Shown: positions 56,096 through 64,000 of the stretch, piece after piece | Position numbering within the stretch: the first letter of the stretch is position 1 | How the letters are laid out: every line of letters starts with the position of its first letter | DNA from: Corythucha ciliata | Lineage: Eukaryota > Arthropoda > Insecta > Hemiptera > Tingidae | Direction: 5' to 3' | DNA length: 64,000 bases | Assembly (NCBI GenBank): GCA_038030265.1 | Contig: CM075941.1 | Span: 14,136,001 to 14,200,000, forward strand | Notes under the pieces: model-generated | Told to the model about the DNA's origin: nothing | Databases searched by the model: none | What the model saw: the letters and a program-made list of their open reading frames with translations, nothing else | Translations under genes and position numbers: made by a program

Positions 56096-57470
56096 CCAAA
56101 CCTTAATAATTTACTCTGAAACTGAGTATATTTCGTTCTGAAACCGACAATTTCCTCCAAAGTGTTACCCAAAAACTAAAGTTTTCACAATACAACTGGT
56201 GATTTTACCCCAAAAACTCACGTTTTACACTAAACCTGATGATTTTACCCTAAAACTGGATATTTTACTCCAAAACTGGTGTCTCTGTCTTGAAAACTCT
56301 GTTGATTTTAACACACAACTGATGATTCTACCACAATACTGACGATTTGTGCCCATATAAGACTACAGTACACCAAAACAGACGATTTCACGCCAAAGCT
56401 GACGTATTACCCCAAAAGTAGAGATATCACTACAAAACTATCAATTTGACCCCAATACGTTTGGAGTTTTTACCTCAAAAATGAATATTTTACTACACAT
56501 TTTCAACCAGAAAATTGGAGATTTCACTCTAAAGCTGACGATTTTACTCCAAACCTGAAAAGTTCTTCCGATGGTTTTACTACAAAAACTGGCCATTATT
56601 ACCTGAAACTGTCGGTTTTAACCCCAAAACTAACGATTTCGTAAGAAAAAAAAAAAACTCATGTTACGCCCCTCAACTAACAATTTAACCCTTCAACTGA
56701 CGGCACCATCCAAAAACTGAGCATTTTACTCCAAAAATGACAATTTCACAATATAAGTGGTGTATTCTTCAAAACGGGTGATATTACACCGAAAATATTA
56801 CGACTCGCTGCTTTGAAAAGTCTGACGATTTTAACGCATAACTGATAATTTCACCACAATACTGACGATTGGACCCTGAATAAGACGAGATTACTCCAAA
56901 ACAGACAATTTTGCGCCAATGCTGACGTGTTAGCCCAAAAGTTGTTACTCCAGAACTGGTGATTTTTCTCTAAAACTTTTACAGTTTCACCTCAAAATTG
57001 AATGTTTCATCCCGAAAATGCTCTTTTTTCAGTGAAAAGAACTTTTTTTCAACCGAAAAAGGAAGATTTTACTCTGAAACTTATTATTTGACTCTCAACC
57101 TGAAGTGTTTTTCCGATAATTCCACTACAAAAACTGACAATTTCATCCAAAAAAACGTCAGTTTTAACTTTTAAAATCTTACGATTTCATTCCAAAAACT
57201 CACGTTACGTACCTAAACTGACGTTTTTACCCTTTAATAACAGAGGTGGTCATTTTCCCCAAAAGTTATTATTTTACCCCAAAACTGATGTTTTCCCCAA
57301 AAATATGATTTTTCTTTAAAACTGGTAAATCTGTCTTGTAAACTACTCTGACGAAATTTTCAGTTTTGAGATGAAACCACTAATTTTTTTTAAATGGAAA
57401 AATGGGTAGTTTCTTAGTGAAAATTCTGTTTTCTGGTAATTGGTTTAAAGTTTATTAAAGTAAATTTGAA
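56096..57470 (-). repeat. Family A repeat array, reverse orientation
   Basis: 'ctgacgattttaccccaaaa'-type units of about 21 bp: the inverse of 690-3115 and in the same order relative to element F. An A run lies at 56645-56657. Confidence 0.7.
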
Positions 57471-60400
57471 GTACAGAAACTGCAGGGGAACAGCGTATGC
57501 GAGCCAAATCACCGCGTCCAACCGGATATAATATCACCTTTCACACCCACGAACACACGAGTACAACCTAAAAGTCCAAATGTTTCCATCTAATAAGCTG
57601 CAGATCCGCCCCCCTCACAGCTATACACGCCATCGAAACGCCAATGGCTCCACGCATAGGTCATGACTCCGATGGTGGGCCCGCGTGAAGAGCCATGGTC
57701 CCGTGACAGAATGACTTTGAAGCTTTCATTCCGTTCAAAACTTTAATTAATTCTCCTATTTTAATGAAGTGTCTCATGTCTGCATCGAAACTTTGATTTT
57801 TTGAAAGGGCAAAGGGAGATAAACGAAAAATTGAAGCGCGGCGGTGTAAATGGTAAAGCACCCCCACACTCTTGAGCCCCTTCCACCTATTATTTCTCTT
57901 TAAAATGTCGAAACGTAAAAAAAAAAGGAAAAAGAAGCCCAGTAATTAAGTTCCAGAGAGGAGTTTCTTCACTTCTGAGAAGGAATGAATTAAGACTTCT
58001 GTTGCAAATTGTAGGGCTCTTGTTGTTGCTATATCCTTCAAGTTCTAGTCGTCTCTTGTTACACTTGGGTAATGTGAGTTAATTAAAACGTTCAAAATCT
58101 CAAGTTTAAAGCGGCGAGGATCATTAAAAGCTCAACACAACTAACGTTTCATTATTTTTGTTCACTTCCCGCCTTCCCTCCATACCCAACCACATCGCTA
58201 TTGTTTCAGCTACGTCCCTAACACCACCAACGTAATAATGAAAATGAAAGCTTTAATAAGGTGGACAAATACGGGATTTTACCGGTACTTTTTTAGGTAG
58301 TAGCGCTCACCGAGGGAATGAAAAAAAGCTGGGTGCTTACTCAAAGGAAAAATGTACGTTTACGCAAGGTCATTCACTAGCTCGTACTTCCTCCCTTATT
58401 TTCTTGGTGGGGAGGCGGAATAAGGAAGTTGGCTACATAAAAGTTGAATTGAAATGAGAGCCACTGTGGCGGGGGGGGGGGCTTTTTTCGGAAGACTTAG
58501 TCAACATGTTTGGTGTGTCGGGGGGGGGGGGGGTTAAAAACGACTGCGGAGGATTTATCTAAGGGGGTTGTACACGCATAACTTAGCAATGTGAAAGACA
58601 ATAAAGTATGGTGCTGAATGCGATGGAAGGGAGGAAGTGAAATCAATTGGACACAATGTGAAGGGCGGGGGAAATATTTATCGATTTCGATGGATAGTCG
58701 CAACGGGCGTATGATTTTTGAGTCATTGAGTTGATGATGATGATGATGTTCATAATCTCTCGTCCGGATCATCGTTCGCAACATAGCAGATTTTATTTGA
58801 AACTTCGAAAGCGACTCTAGTTCAGTGAGTTCACTAGCCTGCCCCCTCTCCATAAGTTGGGATTGTCAGTTATCATATCACAATCGCCGATCAGCACGCA
58901 ACTTTTCCCCAGTACCCAATACTTACCGTTTTTAACCACAAAATTCGTCTTTCATGCTCAAGAAAATGTGACGAGGGAGCCCTTTGTACCACGACATGAA
59001 TTACTCGGGCCGAAATCCCACAATTCCATACAAAAAAAAAATGGAAGCATTTGTCCTACCCCCCCCACCCACATCCACGAAAGGATAAAAAAGACGCTCC
59101 TAACGAGAATTTTTGCCGTCTTCTCGTTCAAACTGAAATGGTTTTCCTTTTATTCCCCGTAACAACGTTTTCCTGCGAGAGCATCACAACGCATCCTCTC
59201 CTTCTCCAATCGTGGGATTTACAATTACCCAAAATGAACCGTGCCCATTGTATAGAACCCATCCATGGTTGTCTGATGGAGGGGGAGGGGAGGTTGTTGG
59301 TCCCTCGTATTTTCTATTTCCTGTTAGCAGAATAGGACAAAAAATTGGCATTTAATAAAGCTGTTCACCCTTTTACCTTGACCAAAATCCCTTTCGTGCG
59401 AGGTTGTTGACCGCGGAAAAATGAAGATATCGCCATGTTTTCAAGTAGGGGAACAAGTGTCATTTAAGGAAAAGTGAAAAGTGAATAAAGTTTATAATTA
59501 TGTTTCCGTGTGAATGACTTCGTCTCTGGTGATTCCGACCAGAAAAGCGATGCGTTGTTTCATGAATGACTGCGGTGGGCGATTAAAAATGCTTACGGTC
59601 ACGTACGTGACTTTTCGAAGGAAAAAATGAGGTAGTATGACGCGAGTATGTGTGTGAGAGAGAGAGAGAGAGAGAGTGATAGTGAGGGAGAAAGAGAGAG
59701 AAAATGATGGCGTAGATTCTTTCCCGTTGAGTTATAACCTCTGTAATAGACAGGCAAGGTTTCTATTTGGGATTCCCATCTCGTGTGTCAAGCTATACAT
59801 ACTAATGTTTCCCTTTCACCCTCCGTTTTACCGTATACAGTACCGGGAGATTGTCGTTCGAAGGATTTGGATCCTCCCCCCCCCCGTCCACCAACAACAC
59901 CGTCAGCCCACACAATCAAAACAACGCTCTTTCCATCCCGCTCGCAAACAGAGCATTTCCCCGTTCTCAAGAATCGAGATATACCTTGCAAAGGCTCTCG
60001 CAGTTTCACGGCTTTTTATCTCAATTTCACCGCTTCCGCAGTATTAATTGGCTTTTCACTCGTCGCTGCCTCGGGAAAATTCCCTCGCTATTCTTTTGTT
60101 CGAACCTCGTCGACCATTCAAGATAAAACTCGATTCTGCGAATGCGTCTGATACCTCAGCATTAAAAACCAACTCCTGGGCCGTGACTTTTTTTTTTTAT
60201 ATGAAAGCTACTGCGAAGAGGCAATTTATCGCGCCAGTTAACCTATTGACAGCGATTTCTTATTATTAAGGAACTGTGTGGTACTTCGTAGTGACGACTT
60301 CTCAAAAGGTTGGTCCTTTCTTCCCAACTATTCTCACGGTGGTTACGTATATAGTAGAGCTGTGATTGCAGGGAGTAAACCCCCCCCCCCCAAAAGAACA

Positions 60401-60944
60401 ACATAAAGTGGATTTTGGGTGAAAGGAGGACAAAAAGGGAGACTGTATAGGGGCAGGTTTTTGCGATTAATCCGTGCAATATCAGCTCTTTTACGGACAA
60501 TGAGGGTTTGACATCTGTCACATATTTTTGCTTCTTTTGTATATGAAGGGACAGAGGACGAACGGATGGCTAATAGTTTTTTTGTGTCTCCCAACCCTCG
60601 TAGACATTGTTAAAGACTCTAAGGAGGGACCTGCTACAGTGCTACCTGAAGCACCTGATAGGGGAAGCTGAAGGCTTCTCATTTGGTGGGAGGAATTTTT
60701 TATTATATTATAAAATTATTTACGCATTTAACAGCCGATAAAAAACGTTCGTCAAGACCGTGGGAACCTTCATGGTTCCATTCGTCCTGTGCAGTAGCAT
60801 ACCGATGTATTGGTGAGGGGGGGGGGATGGACCAGAATGGGCCACCATTCAGAGGGGGCCCCCGATAAGCTAAAAAAGCTTAAAGACAAAATAAACATCG
60901 GGATATATTTAGATTTTGAAGGGTTGAATCGCCGCTAACAAGAA
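57471..60944. other. ~3.5 kb intergenic, no gene seen
   Basis: Unique-looking sequence with G/C runs (58470, 58520, 59877, 60380) and frames of up to 123 codons without a domain. The minus frame at 58497-58853 has a His run caused by a (GAT)n tract at 58733-58748. A GA microsatellite is listed separately. Confidence 0.4.
59650..59703. repeat. GA/TG microsatellite
   Basis: 'gtgtgtgagagagagagaga' continues as uninterrupted GA to about 59677, followed by a purine-rich 'gagagagaaa' tail. Confidence 0.85.
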
Positions 60945-61205
60945 CAGGGGGGTGATTCTGTAACTCGCAAAATTTACGTGTCGTAACTGCGATGGAGGGG
61001 GGAGAGGATGTACCCCGTTGCCTTGGTTTTTCCACGCATTTGTCAAGAATTTATTATTTTTTCTTCGAGACCACACATTCTCGCGTGAAAATTCCGCAGT
61101 TTAATTCACTAGGTATCGTAAAAACCATGGCAACGAGGTACCTCCCCTCGCCCTTCTTCCATTTTACGACACGTAAATTTTGCAAGTTACAGAATCACCT
61201 CCCTG
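60945..61205. mobile_element. Foldback/MITE-like element, arms ~86 bp
   Basis: The left arm starts 'caggggggtgattctg' and the right arm ends 'cagaatcacctccctg'. Inside, 'gcaaaatttacgtgtcgta' pairs with its complement at 61165-61185, and 'ccgttgcc.tggttttt' with 61119-61135. The loop is about 85 bp. No ORF and no clear target duplication. Confidence 0.7.
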
Positions 61206-61289
61206 GTGTTTATTTGCCAATAAAATTAAGAAAAATGCACGAGTTCGAAATACCTGCGCATGGAAGACAACTTCGCGGACGCAGAGGAA

Positions 61290-62040
61290 ATTCGCTAATC
61301 TTTGCTTAAATTGAGAAGGCGTGCTAATGTGTTAATCTTGGGACAAGTACGCTGCAAAAAAAAATAGAAAATACGTTAATGTTCGGGGCTAAATAAGCGG
61401 AAAGGGCTAATTCTTAACAAAAAGCGAAAAAAAAAAAAAAAAAAATAATTCTCGGCTAAAATTAGAATAAAAACCACTAATTTTGCGGCTATCATGGAGA
61501 AAAATCGTTAATTCACAGTAGAATTAAGGAAAAGCGTTAATCCTCATGGCTATGGCACCGTGCTATTTACAGAGCGGAAGTCGCACGATTTTACCTAGCG
61601 TCTTGAAAGCATTCGTAGCGCCCTATCAGTGCGTTTTTTATGAAAAATTGCCCTGCTACAAAGAATAAAAACCCGCTCTAGCCTCTGCAGCAATAGCGCA
61701 GGTTCCGCCTTACGAATAAACCTGACTGAGTAAAAGAAAAACGCTAAATTCGCGAGTAAAATTGATAAAATAGCGCTCATTCACACCTAAACGGAGAAGA
61801 CGCTAATTCGTGAAACAATTTGAGGAAAGCCGCGAATTTCACGGTTAAAATGGAGTAAAAGCAGTAATCCATAAGTAAAGAAAACCGCTATTTTGCGGCT
61901 AAACTTGAAAAAAACAAAAAAAAAAAAAACAAAAACAGAAAACAAAAACGGATTCGCTATTAATTGAGAAACAACGCACATTTGTGGATACATTAGATAA
62001 AACCCGTTTATTCGTGACTGAAAATGAGAAGAACTGCTTA
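61290..62040 (+). repeat. Family C repeat array, forward
   Basis: 'gctaattcgtgaaacaattt' and 'gcggctaaacttgaaaaa'-type units. A-rich tracts occur at 61430-61445 and 61910-61945. Polarity reverses at about 62040. Confidence 0.7.
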
Positions 62041-62890
62041 GCGATTTTTCCTATTTCAGCCAAAAATTAGCAATTTGTCTCAATTTCAGTACCAAATTAA
62101 AACGTTTTACTTAAACTTTATTCGCGAATCAGCAATATTTAATATTTTGAATTTTCTGTGAATGAGCAACAAATAGTTTTCAATGTAACCTTCGAATTAG
62201 CAATTTTTCTGGATTTTAGGCGCAAATACGCGTTTTTCCTCATTATAGTCACTAATTGACGATTTTGTTTTAACATTTTGGCCAGAGGAGCTTTCTCCAC
62301 AATTTTGCCGCTAATTAGAACATTTTCAGAAATTTTACCCGTGAATTAGCGCTTATTGCTCATTTTACCGCGGACTAGCTTTTTTGTTAATTTTCAACAA
62401 ACACAGTTGGCTTCGGCTCTGTCACCACGCCTTGAATGGGAGTTTTCTACATTTTTTGAGCCACGAGTAAGCAATTTACCAGAAAAAATGTCCGTTAATT
62501 CGCGTTTTTCCCAATTTTACTTGTGAATAGCGTTTTTTCGTAATTTTAGCCACGAATCAGCGATTTTTTCACTTTTAACCATAAATTAGCGCTTTCTCTT
62601 AGTTTGAGCCACGAACATGCCTTCAGAAGCCGATAATTAGCGCTTTATCCACGGAATTAGCACCTTTTCTCAATTTATTTTAACGGGTGAATTATCGATT
62701 TTCCTTCATTTTAGCCTACAATTAGCGTGTTTTTCTCATCTTTAGTCGTGAATTAAGCGCTTCTTTCCGGGAGTTATTTTTGTTACCCCGTGACATAGTT
62801 TTTTAAAATCCATTTTAGCCGTGATTTGGCGCTTTTTCTCACTTCTATATTCATGAATTCTCGATTTTTGCTCAATTTCAACTTTGAATT
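62041..62890 (-). repeat. Family C repeat array, reverse
   Basis: 'ttttctcaattttagccg' and 'gaattagcg' units facing the forward array at 61290-62040, so the two form a large convergent inverted repeat (the opposite arrangement to 9435-12800). Confidence 0.7.
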
Positions 62891-63427
62891 AGCTTGCTCA
62901 AGAGAGAAGGGTGGGCAGTTTTTCGCGTTCCCCGGAGCAGTTTGCACTCTAGCGTGATCGTCTCAACAACGAGCGCTACGGACAATGACAGTGGGGGTGG
63001 GTGGGTGTTTCACTAAGCTTTTAGCGCTCCCGTAGACGACTGGACTGGTCCAGTGCCACGCAGGTCGGCGGTTGTGGAAAAAAAAAAAAAAAAAAAAAGC
63101 CCTGAAACTGGCCATTTCTCCGATATTTAGATCCAAAACTTACAATCGCGTGGGTATTCAGCCAGGAGCCTTCTAATTTTGTGGGCATTTGGCAGGCTCT
63201 GAGTGCTGATGGGGCCGGCTAGCTAGAGTTTCGCAGCGTTCAAAAATGCCCCGTTTGAACCCGCTAAGTTTGGGTTTTGGCAAAATCGATTTTTTAAACG
63301 GACAAACCCGTGAAAAATTATGTTTTGAAAGAGCTAATGCCACAAAGTTGGCTGTTGAAGTGAGCCCAAACCTATGAAGTCTGGTTTTCCCACGAGTGGA
63401 CTCCGCAAAATTGCTTTTTGAATAAAA
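62891..63427. repeat. Mixed decayed family E and B repeats
   Basis: 62891-63080 is unrecognised GC-richer sequence ending in an A run of about 20 (63079-63098). 63100-63300 resembles family E and 63300-63420 a reversed family B fragment. Confidence 0.4.
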
Positions 63428-63899
63428 AAAAAAAACTTTTATATGGGAACTTTTCGGGCCTGTTCGTGCTTAAATTTTGCGAGGAATGTCTCCAGTTCGA
63501 GGGCAGTTCAATCAGCCTCGGTCGACATTGAAAAAATTCCCTTTACAACGTTACTGTTGCGCCTCCCATGCAGCATTGGTCGCATCGCACGGACTTCGGT
63601 CGTTCTTTTTTAATGCCAAACATTAGAGTTAATATGAACTTGTGGCAGAGTTTGCGAGCAAGTAAACTTCAGTTCCGCCCACCCTTCCACCAACGTGGCA
63701 TTTTGGCCGCTAAAATATTAAATCTAACTACGAGGGGGGAGTAACAAGTCCCTTTCTCGCTCCTATACGTATATTTGGTTCATCGAACATAACAAATCCA
63801 TACTAACGATTTTTATTTTAATTGATTTTTATGGTTATGGGGGGAAAGGGGTGGGATTTTCCAAGTTGCGGCTGTGAGCGGTAACCCAGACCAGAGAGT
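63428..63899 (+). repeat. Dispersed element H, copy 2
   Basis: Inverse of 37839-38565 without its 252-bp insertion. It begins 'cttttatatgggaacttttc' after an A run and ends near 'cccagaccagagagt'. About 100 bp of unrecognised sequence follow to the window end. Confidence 0.75.
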
Positions 63900-64000
63900 A
63901 GGTCCATTAACTTGTTCTGCGACCATGAGATATTTTCAAAAACGAAAAAGATTCGGTTGGGATTTTGCTTGTACCGTATTGTACCGCCACCGGAACCGTT

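Noticed and set aside
58497..58853. 118-codon minus ORF with a His run
   Set aside because: The His run is a GAT microsatellite and the rest has no similarity I recognise.

Overview
This is nuclear DNA from an animal, almost certainly an arthropod. The genes are split by GT-AG introns (about 45 bp to 3.3 kb). The recognisable products are an insect-type SLC22 (Orct-like) transporter, a single-domain chitin-binding cuticle-type protein, the mitochondrial ubiquinone enzyme COQ3, and the signal-peptide exon of a DNase II. Retroelements (Ty3/gypsy, Penelope-like), a tRNA-derived SINE and many small inverted-repeat transposons fit this. I cannot name the species. The window is gene-poor and very rich in repeats.

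Layout: 1-13.4 kb is repeat arrays plus sequence I do not recognise, with several small transposons. 14.4-22.2 kb (+) is a complete 12-exon SLC22 gene. It ends tail-to-tail with the chitin-binding gene at 22.36-23.52 kb (-). COQ3 follows on the same minus strand (24.03-30.51 kb, six exons, complete from presequence to stop); its largest intron holds two oppositely oriented SINE copies. 30.5-37.4 kb holds repeats, a 312-bp tandem duplication and a long hairpin. 37.4 kb (-) has one DNase II exon. 39.1-43.2 kb (-) is a broken Ty3/gypsy element next to the 3' end of a Penelope-like element. From 43.5 kb to the end I find no credible gene: it holds a 3.08-kb hAT-type element with an 8-bp target duplication, a 394-bp near-perfect palindrome between TTAA sites, and more arrays.

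The most striking feature is a set of at least five families of short, decayed, directly repeated units (called A-E here). Family A has units of about 21 bp; B, C, D and E have units of about 30-33 bp. Together they fill more than a third of the window in both orientations, sometimes switching strand at a sharp point. One C array lies inside the hAT-type element, and the A arrays sit beside a dispersed element (F) in inverted copies. This suggests that mobile elements carry such arrays. The transporter, cuticle, COQ3 and DNase II genes have no evident functional link; they are simply neighbours.
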